Below, piece by piece: positions 43,615 through 53,411 of a DNA stretch of 64,000 nt. The DNA is from Chloroflexota bacterium (GTDB taxonomy: Bacteria > Chloroflexota > Dehalococcoidia > Lucifugimonadales > UBA3495). The notes under the pieces are model-generated. The model was not told the DNA's origin. It worked only from the letters and a program-made list of their open reading frames with translations, and did not search any database. Both the position numbers and the translations under genes were made by a program. Positions within the stretch are counted from its first letter, which is position 1; every line of letters begins with the position of its first letter. The stretch is taken from contig JAPPGG010000034.1 of NCBI GenBank assembly GCA_028875055.1, positions 50,001-114,000 on the forward strand, in the 5' to 3' direction.

Positions 43615-44169
43615 TTGAAAGTCAAAATGGACCTCCACACCCACATCTGGGAAGCGTTCAACTTTCAGCCTCCGTCACTTTCCATTGCCGAAAAGGTCAT
43701 AGCCCGTATCAAGGAAAGCGGCATTGACGGCATCGCAATAACCGACCACCACAACTGGGAATGGGGAGTGGAATTGGGAGAGCTAATTGAAGAGAACTTC
43801 CCCGGTGAGGTGATCATAATTCCAGGCTGGGAAGTTGAGGTCCGCCCGCCCAGCAACCCGTTCGATGAATACCAGGTCAGCGAACTGCTGCTGCCTGAGG
43901 GCGGGGTCTTCCGCATTTACTGCCACCCGGGGTATTACTCTCCAAATATCGTAATTGAAGAAAACGTCCACGCCATAGAGATAGACAACTATGGCCACAA
44001 CTGGCATATCCGGAAGCAGCAGGTGCGGGAAGTCGCCGACGCCCACTCCTTGATGACGCTGGAAGTGAGCGACGCTCATGTCCTCGAAAACGTGGGCGTT
44101 CGCTACTCGGAAGTAGAACTGGAAGAACTGTACCGGCGCGCCATGCCGCGAGACCTGTGGCAGGGCTGA
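43615..44169 (+). CDS. PHP-domain phosphoesterase-like protein
   Basis: A 184-residue PHP protein. Metal-binding motifs are visible: MDLHTHIWEAF near the start (H-x-H), IAITDHHNWEWG near 40, the Glu of GWEVEVRPP near 68, YCHPGYYSP near 98, and SDAHVLENVG near 150 (D-x-H). These residues form the trinuclear centre of PHP phosphoesterases such as histidinol phosphatase and the polymerase III PHP domain. The substrate is unknown. The TTG at 43615 has AGAGGGGAAG seven bases upstream. It lies between two crotonase genes and probably shares their transcript. Confidence 0.9.
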   Translation: MKVKMDLHTHIWEAFNFQPPSLSIAEKVIARIKESGIDGIAITDHHNWEWGVELGELIEENFPGEVIIIPGWEVEVRPPSNPFDEYQVSELLLPEGGVFRIYCHPGYYSPNIVIEENVHAIEIDNYGHNWHIRKQQVREVADAHSLMTLEVSDAHVLENVGVRYSEVELEELYRRAMPRDLWQG

Positions 44170-44174
44170 CACCC

Positions 44175-44894
44175 ATGCCCGGATTTCCGACTCTCATCTT
44201 CGAGAAGGCGGGCGAGGTGGCCCACATTTCCCTGAACCGGCCCGGGGCCCTCAACTCCTACAATATGCAGATGCGGGATGACTTCAGCGAGGCCCTGAGC
44301 GCCATTCAATATGACGACGAGGTCAGGGCCCTTATAATATCGGGCCAGGGCCGCGCCTTCTGCGCCGGGGCAGACCTGACCGAGTTCGGGACTGCGCCTT
44401 CGCAGGTTGAAGCGCGCCAGGTACGCTGGCAACGGGACGTTTGGGGCCAACTGAATGGGCTCAGGATCCCTTCCATTGCGGCCATTCACGGTTACTGCAT
44501 AGGGTCTGGCATGGAAATTGCGCTGCTCTGCGACCTGCGCATTGCCACCCACGATGCAGTGTTTGCCATGCCGGAGGTTAAACTGGGTATGATTCCGGCG
44601 GCCGGGGGAAGCCAGACCTTGCCCCGGAATTGCGGTGCATCGGCGGCCCTAGACTTGCTGTTGACCGGCCGGCGGTTCGGAGCGGAAGAGGCGCTGGCGC
44701 TGGGACTGGTAACCCGAACGGTGGCAGCGGCTGACCTGGAAGCCGCCGCGTGGGGCCTGGCCGAAGAGTTCTGCGGGTTGCCATGGCCGGCGACGGGACT
44801 GGTGAAGCAGGCCATCCGCGAAGGAATGGACCTGAGCCTGGAAGACGGGTTGGCGCTGGAACAGAGGCTGGCGCAGGTCGCATACGGAGCCTAG
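44175..44894 (+). CDS. Enoyl-CoA hydratase/isomerase family protein
   Basis: A crotonase of 239 residues from ATG 44175 (a GTG at 44157 is an alternative start). Motifs: AHISLNRPGALNSYNMQMRD, the oxyanion loops GQGRAFCAGADLTEFG near 57 and IHGYCIGSGMEIALLCDLR near 98, and FAMPEVKLGMIPAAGGSQTL near 125 with the catalytic Glu kept, unlike the crotonase gene 600 bases upstream. It likely hydrates or isomerises an enoyl-CoA. The two crotonases, 43% of the way apart in sequence feel rather than close copies, probably act on different substrates; that is an impression only. Confidence 0.92.
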   Translation: MPGFPTLIFEKAGEVAHISLNRPGALNSYNMQMRDDFSEALSAIQYDDEVRALIISGQGRAFCAGADLTEFGTAPSQVEARQVRWQRDVWGQLNGLRIPSIAAIHGYCIGSGMEIALLCDLRIATHDAVFAMPEVKLGMIPAAGGSQTLPRNCGASAALDLLLTGRRFGAEEALALGLVTRTVAAADLEAAAWGLAEEFCGLPWPATGLVKQAIREGMDLSLEDGLALEQRLAQVAYGA

Positions 44895-44991
44895 ACCTCA
44901 GGCATCGGCAACTGCGATGCCAACGGACCCTGCCCAGGAGGGTCAGCCCTTTCCATTGAGACTCTTGGGCTGATGCAATAACGGTGACTGA

Positions 44992-46548
44992 ATGAATACT
45001 TCCGAGTTTCTATTGATATCGGGAGCGATTGTGCCCGACCGGCCTGCCCTCCTGTTCGAAGGGGAGCAATTCACCTTCAGCCAGGTCCAGGAACGGGTAA
45101 ATCGCCTGGCCAATGCCTTGGCCGACCTGGGAGTGGCATCCGGCGACCGGGTGGCCACCATGCAGGTGAACACCAACCGGAATGTCGAACTCTATTTTGC
45201 CACGGCCCTGCTCGATGCCATCTATGTGCCCCTGAATTTCCGTGCAAAGGCTGAAGAGCTGGCGCAGATGCTGGAAATTGCCGGGCCCAGGGTCCTGTTC
45301 ATCGGGGAACGATACCTGCCGCTGATCGAGGGGCTGGACTGGCTGTCGCCGCAGCAGGTCGTGACCATGGACTGCCCACCGGGACCCGGCCAACATTCCT
45401 ACGAGGAAATGCTTGAGGCGCCACCGGATGAGCTGCACTTCCCCGAAGGAGACGAAGACGACACCACCGTTATTATGTTTACCTCCGGGACAACCAGCAT
45501 CCCCAAAGGAGTGCAGTTGACCCACGACAGTTTTGCCTCATACCTGTTGTCCACCGTGGAGCCGGCAGACCCGGAGGTTGAGGAGACCAACCTGCTGACC
45601 GTGCCCCTTTACCACATAGCGGGTCTTCAGGGAGCGCTGGCTGCCATTTATGGTGGCCGAACCCTGGCCATTATGCGCCAGTTCGACCCGGCGGAATGGC
45701 TTTCGCTGGTTCAGGAGTCGCGAGTCAATCGGGCAATGCTGGTGCCAACCATGCTGAAACGGCTGATGGACTTCCCTGCCTTCCACGACTTTGACCTTTC
45801 GTCGCTGAAGGTAGTGACCTACGGCGCAGCGCCAATGCCGGTGCCGGTAATTCGCCAGGCCATTGGCGAGTTTCCGGGCGTCCGCTTTATCAACGCCTTT
45901 GGACAAACGGAAACCGCCTCGACCATTACCATGCTGCCCCCTGAGGATCATGTCCTGGAAGGGACTCCCGCGGAAGTGGAAGCAAAAATGCGCCGTCTCT
46001 CCTCTATCGGCAAACCGCTGGATGATGTGGAAGTAATGATTGTGGATGAAGAGGGCCAACCCGTTGCCAGGGGCGAAGTGGGCGAGATAGTGGCGCGGGG
46101 CGCGCGAATGATGAAGGGCTACTGGCAACAGCAGGACGCCACCGTGGACACCATAAAGGGTGGATGGATTTATACCGGAGACCTGGCCTACCAGGATGAG
46201 GACGACTACATATACCTTTCCGGCCGCGCCAGGGACTTCATCAAGCGGGGCGGGGAAATGATTTCCCCGGAAGAGGTGGAGCAGGTGCTGATGGCCCATC
46301 CCCAGGTGGAAGAGGCCGCAATCATTGGCGTGCCGGACCTGGAGTGGGGCGAAGAGGTGCGGGCCCTGGTGGTGAGACTGTCGGAAGATGTTGGAGAAAC
46401 CGACCTGATTGACCACTGCTCCCGCCACCTGGCCAGCTTCAAGCGGCCCCGTTCAGTGGTATTCGTTGACCAGTTGCCCCGCAACGTTATGGGCAAGGTT
46501 ATGAAGCGGGACCTGCGGGAAGAATACAGCTATCCCGTAGAGCAATAG
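44992..46548 (+). CDS. Acyl-CoA synthetase (AMP-forming)
   Basis: A 518-residue ANL-family ligase that activates a carboxylic acid to its CoA ester through an acyl-adenylate. The P-loop is VIMFTSGTTSIPKGVQLTH near 160, then NAFGQTETASTITMLP near 302, WIYTGDLAYQDEDDYIYLSG near 390, GRARDFIKRGGEMISPEEVE near 408, and the C-terminal lysine motif PRNVMGKVMKRDLREEY. It resembles long-chain or aryl acid ligases; the acid is not identifiable. The ATG at 44992 has a weak upstream GGTGA. Neighbouring crotonases, thiolase and CoA-transferases suggest acyl-CoA breakdown. Confidence 0.94.
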   Translation: MNTSEFLLISGAIVPDRPALLFEGEQFTFSQVQERVNRLANALADLGVASGDRVATMQVNTNRNVELYFATALLDAIYVPLNFRAKAEELAQMLEIAGPRVLFIGERYLPLIEGLDWLSPQQVVTMDCPPGPGQHSYEEMLEAPPDELHFPEGDEDDTTVIMFTSGTTSIPKGVQLTHDSFASYLLSTVEPADPEVEETNLLTVPLYHIAGLQGALAAIYGGRTLAIMRQFDPAEWLSLVQESRVNRAMLVPTMLKRLMDFPAFHDFDLSSLKVVTYGAAPMPVPVIRQAIGEFPGVRFINAFGQTETASTITMLPPEDHVLEGTPAEVEAKMRRLSSIGKPLDDVEVMIVDEEGQPVARGEVGEIVARGARMMKGYWQQQDATVDTIKGGWIYTGDLAYQDEDDYIYLSGRARDFIKRGGEMISPEEVEQVLMAHPQVEEAAIIGVPDLEWGEEVRALVVRLSEDVGETDLIDHCSRHLASFKRPRSVVFVDQLPRNVMGKVMKRDLREEYSYPVEQ

Positions 46549-46606
46549 AATTCGGGCCGGCGAAAGGGCCGGTTGTGGTGGAAATTTCAATGCGAGGGTT
46601 GCAGGG

Positions 46607-47554
46607 ATGAAAATCGGGGTAATGGGTACCGGGGGAGTTGGAGGCTATTTCGGGGGCTTGCTGGCCCGGGCCGGCAATGAAGTTACTTTCGTCGCCCGAG
46701 GCGCCCACCTGGAAGCGATAAAGGCAAATGGCCTCCGGGTCGAAAGCGTCAACGATGGCGATTTCACCGTCCACAGCAAAGCGGTCGAGGATACCAGTGA
46801 AGTCGGAGCCCTGGAGCTGGTCCTCTTCGCCGTCAAGATGTACCACAATTCAGACGCCATTGACTCGGTCAGGCCCATGCTGGGACCTGATTCCCTGGTG
46901 CTGACCCTGCAGAATGGCATAGACAACGGCCAGCAGCTGGTGGAGGCTTTCGGCAGGGACCGGGTCCTGATCGGTTCCTGCTACCTGGAGGGGCGAATCA
47001 GGGAGCCCGGCGTCGTTACCCAGGGAGGGCCCGGAAGAGCATCATTCGGCGAACTGGAACCGGGAATTACGCCGCGATGTCAAAACTTGCTGGCGGTTTT
47101 CCAGGAAGCCAACTGGCGGGTCGAACTTGAGGAAAATATGCCTGGTATGCTCTGGAAGAAATTCTCCTACCTGGCTGGCTCGGCCGCAGTAGGCGCCGCT
47201 ACCCGGACCCTCTTTGGGGAAATGCGGTCCATCCCCGAAACCAGAGCAATAATCCAGGGGGCTATTGAAGAAATCCTGGAGGTCGGACGGGCCTCGGGCG
47301 CACCGATTATGGACGACTCCCTGGAATGGTGCCTCACATCCCTGGACAACTTCCCCGCCACCGGCATGTCTTCGCTGGGCAAGGATTTCCTGGAGGGACG
47401 TCCGGTAGAGCTGGACGGCCTCACGGGCGCCGCCATTCGCATGGGCAGGGAGTACGGCGTGCCTACTCCCGTTAACGACACCCTTTACGGCATTCTGAAG
47501 CCCTGGGCGCTGCGCATTGAGCAGGAGTTGAGTGAGCCGGCGGGCCCAGCCTAG
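46607..47554 (+). CDS. 2-dehydropantoate 2-reductase family protein
   Basis: A 315-residue ApbA/PanE-like NADPH-dependent reductase. The N-terminal Rossmann loop is IGVMGTGGVGGYFGGLLARA, followed by VTFVARGAHLEAIKANGL; LVLTLQNGIDNGQQLVEAFG near 103 and the C-terminal domain lysine/Asn region MLWKKFSYLAGSAAVGAATR near 183 are typical. PanE makes pantoate for CoA synthesis, but many paralogues act on other 2-oxo acids, so no symbol is given. The start ATG 46607 has GCAGGG close upstream. It follows the acyl-CoA ligase by 58 bases. Confidence 0.9.
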   Translation: MKIGVMGTGGVGGYFGGLLARAGNEVTFVARGAHLEAIKANGLRVESVNDGDFTVHSKAVEDTSEVGALELVLFAVKMYHNSDAIDSVRPMLGPDSLVLTLQNGIDNGQQLVEAFGRDRVLIGSCYLEGRIREPGVVTQGGPGRASFGELEPGITPRCQNLLAVFQEANWRVELEENMPGMLWKKFSYLAGSAAVGAATRTLFGEMRSIPETRAIIQGAIEEILEVGRASGAPIMDDSLEWCLTSLDNFPATGMSSLGKDFLEGRPVELDGLTGAAIRMGREYGVPTPVNDTLYGILKPWALRIEQELSEPAGPA

Positions 47555-47668
47555 CAATCCGACCTTGTGCTCACCCCTGAATGCGTAGCAGGAGCCAGCG
47601 GCCGCTTCTGCGGGTCGGCGACTAGATGGCATTTTCCCCTTAGCAATTTCGGAACGGAGGAACACTGA

Positions 47669-48621
47669 ATGAAAGCAGCCCGCCTGGTTGGCCCCAGACA
47701 GTTCGAGATAATTGATGCCGAGGTCCCAACTCCGCTGGAGGGCCAGTGCCTGATAAAGCTGGAAAAAATCTCGGTATGCGGCAGTGACATCCGGCACGAA
47801 TACAGCCACCTGTTTCCCGAGGACCATTACCCGGGAAGGCTGAGAGTTCCGGGGCACGAGTGCGCCGGCGTTGTGGTCGAAAGCCGGTGCCAGGAGTACC
47901 GGGAAGGCCAGAGGGTCATCATCTACCCGGGGCGCGGCGCTAATTCCGGTGGGTTGGTGGAATACATTACTTCCGGTCCCGACTTGATGTGCGCCCTCCC
48001 CGACGAGGGAGACATGGCCGAATGGGTGCTCTGCCAGCCCTCGGGAACTGTCCTATACTCCGTGCAGCAAATGGGAAGCCTGCTGGGCAAGGACGTGGTG
48101 GTGGTAGGGCAGGGCGTCATTGGGCTGTCCTTCACCATGCTCTGCGCCAAGCTGGGGGCTTACCGGGTGATTGGCATCGACCCCATAGGCTACCGACTGG
48201 AGTGGTCAAGGAAAATGGGCGCCACCCATGCCTTCAACCCGGACGAGGTCAACGTCATAGAGGCTGTGGAAGAAATGACGGGAGGGCGGGGAGCAGACGT
48301 TGTGGTAGAAGCCGCGGGATATCCCGACAGCTTCAATACCGCCCTGCGACTGGTGGCCCAGTTCGGAAAAGTGATGGTATTTGGCATCCAGGGCGACGAG
48401 TTCATTCCGGTGGAGCACAACCGGAGTTGATTCCCACCACCGGCGGCCGGCTGCGGGAACCCATGGCGCCCATCCGGACTATGGTTGACCTCAAGCACCG
48501 GGGGTGGTGCAACCCCGGCGAAATGCTTACTCACCGCCTGCCCTTTGAGGAAGTGCAGCGGGCCTTTGAGATGTACGAAAACCAGGAAGACGGCATTATC
48601 AAGGTCGTAATGACAATCTAG
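47669..48621 (+). pseudogene. Zinc-type alcohol dehydrogenase with a one-base frameshift
   Basis: The first 253 codons encode an MDR-family dehydrogenase: ISVCGSDIRHEYSH near 36 and VPGHECAGVVVES near 60 give the catalytic zinc ligands; the four-Cys structural zinc loop is absent; VVVVGQGVIGLSFTMLCAK near 143 is the nucleotide-binding loop. The frame stops at TGA 48428-48430 just after FIPVEHN. The expected remainder (ELIPTTGG, FEEVQRAFEMYENQ, IIKVVMTI) continues in the adjacent frame to 48621. Adding one C in AACCGGAG (about 48419-48422) would restore one frame of 317 residues. A real mutation or a sequencing/assembly slip in a short C run are both possible. SD-like GGAGG precedes the ATG. 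Confidence 0.85.
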
Positions 48622-48661
48622 AAGCGATTCAAAGAGAGCACAACAAGAAGGAGGACTCAGA

Positions 48662-49006
48662 ATGGGAACCTATCGGATGTACACCGGCGACGACGGACAG
48701 ACTCACATTGAGACCATCGACCTGGACAATACCCCTGATTGGACCAACCCCCAGGACGCTACGACCATAACCTTCCGGGAGGCGCCGGCGGGACGCTTTC
48801 AGGACTGGCACCCGGCTCCCCGCGCCCAGTACGTGATCATACTTTCCGGCCAGCTGGAAATCGGCCTTGGTGACGGGTCGAAGCATGTCTTTGGCCCCGG
48901 CGACGCCCGCCTGGTGGCAGACACCACCGGCCAGGGCCATACCACCGCCACCTATGGCGACGCTCCCTGCGTGACGGCCACAATTCCACTGGCCAACCAG
49001 GGCTGA
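48662..49006 (+). CDS. Cupin-fold protein
   Basis: A 114-residue single-domain cupin-like protein. The beta-barrel pattern is seen in DWHPAPRAQYVIILSGQLEI near 47-66 (G-x-H-like first motif with the motif's His and the L-S-G-Q-L-E turn) and GPGDARLVADTTGQGHTTAT near 79, the second motif with a His. Many such small cupins bind a metal, but function varies. AAGGAGG lies seven bases before the ATG. It follows the broken dehydrogenase by 40 bases on the same strand and may have been co-transcribed with it. Confidence 0.88.
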   Translation: MGTYRMYTGDDGQTHIETIDLDNTPDWTNPQDATTITFREAPAGRFQDWHPAPRAQYVIILSGQLEIGLGDGSKHVFGPGDARLVADTTGQGHTTATYGDAPCVTATIPLANQG

Positions 49007-49059
49007 CTCAGTCGTTTCAGCTACGGAAACCGCATGGGGCGTGCCAGGCGGGCCCGCCC

Positions 49060-49422
49060 CTAGCTTTCGGGGTAGGTCAGCTTCAACAGGGTGTGGCGGC
49101 GGTTCATAGTGTAGGGCCGCACGTCTGCCGGCCAGCTGCCGGCATCCACGGCTTCGCTCCAGCCGGGACCGGTCAGGACATCCGGCGACTCCAGCTCGTA
49201 CAGTGCGTGATGCTTGGGCTCATTCTCAATGACAATGCGCCGGGTTTCTCCCCCCATCACCATTACCAGCTCCTGGGTCTCGAAACGGGCCACGGATATG
49301 ACGCCAGGCACCTGGGACAGGAGAGGGCAATGTTCAGTGTTATAGACCTCGTTAAAGCGGTCTTCCTTGTCCGGCTGGACATCCATGCTGGCTATGAACA
49401 GGTACCTCGATCGTGGCGGCAT
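49060..49422 (-). CDS. Dimeric alpha-beta barrel (EthD-like) protein
   Basis: A 120-residue protein with the look of the ferredoxin-like dimeric barrel family: YLFIASMDVQPDKEDRFNEV at the start, YNTEHCPLLSQVPGVISVAR with the N-x-E-H-x-P core typical of EthD-like proteins, and HHALYELESPDVLTGPGW. The function is unknown; relatives include ring-cleavage or isomerase accessory proteins. The ATG at 49422 has GGAGGAAG six bases upstream. It lies downstream of the TPP enzyme on the same strand, after a terminator. Confidence 0.8.
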   Translation of the reverse strand: MPPRSRYLFIASMDVQPDKEDRFNEVYNTEHCPLLSQVPGVISVARFETQELVMVMGGETRRIVIENEPKHHALYELESPDVLTGPGWSEAVDAGSWPADVRPYTMNRRHTLLKLTYPES

Positions 49423-49444
49423 ATGGCTTCCTCCAAAATAAACT

Positions 49445-49469
49445 CAGGGCGGGTTGGTTACCCGCCCTG
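49445..49469 (-). terminator. Terminator after the TPP enzyme gene
   Basis: CAGGGCGGGT and ACCCGCCCTG form a ten-pair stem with loop TGGTT. The minus-strand tail AGTTTATTTT is U-rich. The hairpin resembles the repeat unit found inside minC, so a dispersed repeat may have been recruited. Confidence 0.8.
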
Positions 49470-49518
49470 CAAGAGCCTGTGTAATGGCGTTTTACCCGTA
49501 CCTTCCGGAGTGGATTGA

Positions 49519-51165
49519 TCAGAAGGCCCGCCGGTGGGAGGTTTCAGTCTCCGCGCTGGTGATGAACTCCAGCAACACGGCGCGTCCCTCTTCCGTCTGC
49601 TGTCGGGCGCGCTGGAAGGCGCCAACAACGTCATTGGGATCCTCAATTCGCTCGGCGTAGCCACCCATGGCCCTTCCCATATCGGCATAGTTGCCGCCCA
49701 GGTCGCGGGTGCCATAGAGGGCGTGCGAGGTGGCCATGGCAGAGGTTTCCACCGCCATGGTGGAATTGTTCAGGACTACGGTAATTATGGGAATCCCGCA
49801 GCGAGCGGCAGTTTCAAAGTCCAGGCCGGTCATGCCAAAGGCGGCGTCGCCCATGAAGTTAACGCAGACTTTTTCCGGTTTGGCCAGCTTGGCGCCCATA
49901 ACCAGCCCCAGGCCGGTTCCCAGGCCGTGAGACTTGCCCCACCCGAGGTAGGAGCGGGGGCCCTCGGTGCGATAGAAGGGCATGATCTGGTCCCGGGGGC
50001 TGCCCGAGTCGTGGGTCACTATCGCCTGGCTGGGGGGAACGGTCTGCATGAAGTCCTTGATGATGCGGTAGGGATTAATGGGTGTGCCAGAGTCGTTGAG
50101 CTTATGGACCCAGTTGTTGAGCCAGGCATCCCGCTCGGAGCGGATTTCAGCGGCCACACTGGCGTCGTTCTTGCGACTGTCGCCAACGATTTCCCGGCAG
50201 GCCTCGATCATCTGGCGCAGCACCAGCCTGGCGTCGCCCACAATGGGGATATCGACGTCATAGTCCTTGTTGATATCCCGGGGATCGTTGGTGGAGTGGA
50301 TGATGGTCTTGCCCGGCGGGATGTTCATTGACATACCGTGTTTGGTGAAACTGCAGCCGATGCCAAAGATCACATCACTCCGGCGGACAAAGTGGTAAAC
50401 CGGACCGGACATTACGCCGGAACCACTGCCCAGGGCCAGGGGATGCGTCTCCGGGAAGGCGCTCTTGCCCAGCAGGGTGCTCATAACCGGAACCTGCAGA
50501 AGTTCCGCCAGCTCGATAAGTTCGTCATAGGCCCGCGCGTAAAGGACACCCTGGCCGGCGTGGATCACCGGGTAGCGCGCGGCGCACAGGGCCCGAGCCG
50601 CCGCTTCCACATCCGAGGGATTTCCCTGGGACACTGTCCGGCGCACCCGGCCGCTCCAGAAGAAGGCGGACTCATCCACCTCTTCCAGGGCGATATCGGA
50701 GGGAATCTCCACCATCACCGGCCCGACTCGACCCTGATGCAGGCCGGCGAAGGCGCGGCGCATTATCTGGGTAGTACGGGACGGGCTGTTGATCTGCTCC
50801 ACGTACTTGGTGACGCCGGCATAGTTGGGCACCGAATTGAAGTGCGGAGCAATGCCCTGCCGCTCCCGGGGTTCGCCCAGGGGCAGCAACAGGATCGGCG
50901 TGGAGTCGGAATAGGCAGTGGCCACACCGGGATAGGCGTTCTCCGCGCCGGGGCCATACTGCATGGCAAACACGCCGGGAACCTCGCCATCGGTAACCCG
51001 GCTGAAACCATCAGCGATGCCCACGCCCACCCGTTCCTGGCGGCACACGATGGGGCGGATTCCGGCCGCCGCCGCCGCCTCAATAACGGGGGTGGTCGGG
51101 AAACAACTCAGGTACTCCACCCCTTCCCGCTTGAGAATTTCTGATATGGCTTCAATTGTATTCAA
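49519..51165 (-). CDS. Thiamine pyrophosphate enzyme, acetolactate synthase-like
   Basis: A 548-residue TPP-dependent enzyme with the three domains of the acetolactate synthase/benzoylformate decarboxylase group. The N-terminal PYR domain has VCRQERVGVGIADGFSRVTD with the catalytic Glu; the middle domain has VPVMSTLLGKSAFPETHPLA; the C-terminal PP domain has the metal motif NFMGDAAFGMTGLDFETAAR then PIITVVLNNSTM. It could be a 2-oxo acid decarboxylase, oxalyl-CoA or sulfo-acid enzyme; no ilvN regulatory gene is near, so ilvB is not claimed. TTG at 51165 has AGGGGGC upstream. leuD is 65 bases upstream, so it may be co-transcribed with leuCD. Confidence 0.9.
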   Translation of the reverse strand: MNTIEAISEILKREGVEYLSCFPTTPVIEAAAAAGIRPIVCRQERVGVGIADGFSRVTDGEVPGVFAMQYGPGAENAYPGVATAYSDSTPILLLPLGEPRERQGIAPHFNSVPNYAGVTKYVEQINSPSRTTQIMRRAFAGLHQGRVGPVMVEIPSDIALEEVDESAFFWSGRVRRTVSQGNPSDVEAAARALCAARYPVIHAGQGVLYARAYDELIELAELLQVPVMSTLLGKSAFPETHPLALGSGSGVMSGPVYHFVRRSDVIFGIGCSFTKHGMSMNIPPGKTIIHSTNDPRDINKDYDVDIPIVGDARLVLRQMIEACREIVGDSRKNDASVAAEIRSERDAWLNNWVHKLNDSGTPINPYRIIKDFMQTVPPSQAIVTHDSGSPRDQIMPFYRTEGPRSYLGWGKSHGLGTGLGLVMGAKLAKPEKVCVNFMGDAAFGMTGLDFETAARCGIPIITVVLNNSTMAVETSAMATSHALYGTRDLGGNYADMGRAMGGYAERIEDPNDVVGAFQRARQQTEEGRAVLLEFITSAETETSHRRAF

Positions 51166-51230
51166 TTGCCTGCCCCCTTCTAGAGTGCGTTGAATCCGGC
51201 TATACTTCGCCGCTCAGGACCCCGACGGCT

Positions 51231-51821
51231 TCAGCCCCGGCTTGCCTCGAACGCGGCGATTTTGTCCTCCTGCTGCATGGTCAAGCCAATGTCGTCCAGG
51301 CCGTTCAGCAGGCAGTAACGGCGGAAGGAGTCCACGTCGAACTCCGCTACAATTTCCTCATTTTCATCCCAGACCCGCTGGCCTTCCAGATCGACATGCA
51401 GCTTGATGCCCGGGTTCTGCAGGGCCAGGTCCATCAGTTGTCGCACGGTCTCCTCGGGGAGAACGATGGGAAGCAGGCCATTCTGGAAACAGTTATTGAA
51501 GAAAATGTCCGCGAAGCTCGGGGCTATGATGCACCGGATTCCATACTCCCCCAGGGCCCAGGGGGCATGCTCACGGGATGAGCCACACCCAAAGTTGTTG
51601 CCTGCCAAAAGGATATTTGCGCCGGCGTAACTGGGCTGGTTGAGGACAAACTCGGGCCTGGCGCTGCCATCCTCGTTGAAGCGCCAGCGTTCAAAAAGGT
51701 ACTGTCCATAGCCCGTGCGCCGTATGCTCTTCAGGTGAATCGCGGGGATGATGGCGTCGGTATCAACGTTGACGCGGTCCAGGGGAGCGGCCACCCCGTC
51801 GATTTTGATGAAAGGTTCCAT
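51231..51821 (-). CDS. leuD: 3-isopropylmalate dehydratase small subunit
   Basis: The small (swivel) subunit of isopropylmalate isomerase in leucine synthesis. The 196 residues have [20 protein letters not shown] near 20, the active-site segment [20 protein letters not shown] near 70, and [20 protein letters not shown] near 94. TAGGAGAAG lies just before the ATG and overlaps the leuC stop, 12 bases away, so the two are coupled. The order leuC-leuD is standard. leuA and leuB are not in the window. Confidence 0.96.
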   Translation of the reverse strand: MEPFIKIDGVAAPLDRVNVDTDAIIPAIHLKSIRRTGYGQYLFERWRFNEDGSARPEFVLNQPSYAGANILLAGNNFGCGSSREHAPWALGEYGIRCIIAPSFADIFFNNCFQNGLLPIVLPEETVRQLMDLALQNPGIKLHVDLEGQRVWDENEEIVAEFDVDSFRRYCLLNGLDDIGLTMQQEDKIAAFEASRG

Positions 51822-51833
51822 TGTTCTCTTCTC

Positions 51834-53234
51834 CTACCATTCCCTGATGTCAACAAAGTGCCCGGTAATGGCTGCGGCCGCGGCCATGGGCGGACTTACC
51901 AGGTGCGTCCGGCCGCCCTTGCCCTGGCGGCCTTCAAAGTTGCGGTTGGAAGTGGAAGCGCAGCGTTCCCCGGGAGCAAGAATGTCGGGATTCATTCCCA
52001 GGCACATGGAGCAGCCGGCCACGCGCCAGTCCAGCCCTGCGTCCTGGAATATCCGGTCCAGACCCTCTGCCTCGGCCTGGGCCTTGACCAGGGCCGAACC
52101 CGGGACCACCATGGCGTAAACATCGGGGTGCACCTTGCGTCCCTTGACCACTTCGGCGGCAGCCCTGAGGTCTTCCAGCCGGGAATTGGTGCAGGCGCCA
52201 ATAAACACGCGATCGAGCTTGATCTCGGAAATTGGAGTGTCGGGTTCCAGATCCATGTACGTCAAAGCCCTTGTCGCCGCTTCCCGCTGGGCCGGGTCGT
52301 CAAAGGAGTTGGGGTCGGGCACCCGGTCGGATACCCTGGCAACCATCCCGGGATTGGTGCCCCAGGTTACGAAGGGCTCGAGGGAGGCAGCGTCAATTTC
52401 CACCAGCTTGTCGAAAGTTGCGCCCTGGTCAGTGGGCAGCTTTCGCCACTCATCTACAGCTTTCTCGAAATCCTCGCCCTTGGGCGCGAACTGGCGTCCG
52501 TTGACGTAGTTGAAGGTAGTTTGGTCGGGGGCGATCATGCCGGCCCGGGCGCCGCCTTCAATGCTCATATTGCAGACAGTCATCCGGCCATCCATGGAAA
52601 GGGACCGAATGGCCTCGCCGGTGTATTCGATTACGTGGCCCACACCGCCGCCAATTCCTATGCGGCCGATAATTCCCAGGATGACGTCCTTGGCGACCAC
52701 TCCGGCCGGGAGCTGGCCGTCAACGCGTACCTCCATGGTCCTGGGCTTGAACTGCCGCAGGGTCTGGGTGGCCAGCACATGCTCTACTTCGGAAGTGCCG
52801 ATGCCCAGGGCGAAACAGCCCAGGGCGCCGTGGGTGGAAGTATGGCTGTCCCCGCATACGACGGTCTTGCCCGGGAGGGTGTAACCCAGATCCGGCCCGA
52901 TGACGTGGACGATGCCCTGGTAAGGGCTGAAGCGGTCAAAGAGGGTCAACCCGAAATCACGAGTATTCTCGGTCATGGCATCCAGCTGACCCTTGGAAAT
53001 CTCATCCGTTATGGGAAGCGAAAGATCCCATGTCGGGGTGTTATGGTCAACGGTCGCCACCGTCAAGTCAGGCCGACGTACTGTCCGCCCCGCCATCCGC
53101 AGGCCCTCGAAAGCCTGGGGAGTGGTTACCTCGTGAATGAGGTGCAGGTCTATGTATAGTATTGAAGGCTGCCCGGGTTCCTCATGGACCACGTGGGCGT
53201 CCCATATCTTCTCGAACATCGTCCGTGGCGGCAT
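51834..53234 (-). CDS. leuC: 3-isopropylmalate dehydratase large subunit
   Basis: The large subunit carrying the [4Fe-4S] cluster. The 466 residues contain [20 protein letters not shown] near 140, [20 protein letters not shown] near 343 and [20 protein letters not shown] near 400, supplying the three cluster cysteines. The N-terminus [16 protein letters not shown] is a normal start with GGGGAGAG before it. Together with LeuD it isomerises 2-isopropylmalate to 3-isopropylmalate. Length and motifs are canonical; a homoaconitase role cannot be excluded from sequence alone. Confidence 0.97.
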   Translation of the reverse strand: MPPRTMFEKIWDAHVVHEEPGQPSILYIDLHLIHEVTTPQAFEGLRMAGRTVRRPDLTVATVDHNTPTWDLSLPITDEISKGQLDAMTENTRDFGLTLFDRFSPYQGIVHVIGPDLGYTLPGKTVVCGDSHTSTHGALGCFALGIGTSEVEHVLATQTLRQFKPRTMEVRVDGQLPAGVVAKDVILGIIGRIGIGGGVGHVIEYTGEAIRSLSMDGRMTVCNMSIEGGARAGMIAPDQTTFNYVNGRQFAPKGEDFEKAVDEWRKLPTDQGATFDKLVEIDAASLEPFVTWGTNPGMVARVSDRVPDPNSFDDPAQREAATRALTYMDLEPDTPISEIKLDRVFIGACTNSRLEDLRAAAEVVKGRKVHPDVYAMVVPGSALVKAQAEAEGLDRIFQDAGLDWRVAGCSMCLGMNPDILAPGERCASTSNRNFEGRQGKGGRTHLVSPPMAAAAAITGHFVDIREW

Positions 53235-53411
53235 GAAAAATCTCTCCCCTCAAGTAAGAATAAAGCCCTGGAACGGAGGGCGAAACGGGCCCTCGCTGCG
53301 TGCGGGCCATTATATCATTCCCCTTTGAGGTTGACAGCAAAAGCCGATTGAAAGATATTCCAGTGTGGACTATACCGGCCAGCCGGCCAGGGGACCCAAA
53401 CGGAGGTAGGT

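Noticed and set aside
48428..48430. TGA in the Zn-dehydrogenase as another Sec codon
   Set aside because: The frame after the TGA is not family-like; the conserved ending is in the next frame, so this is a frameshift.
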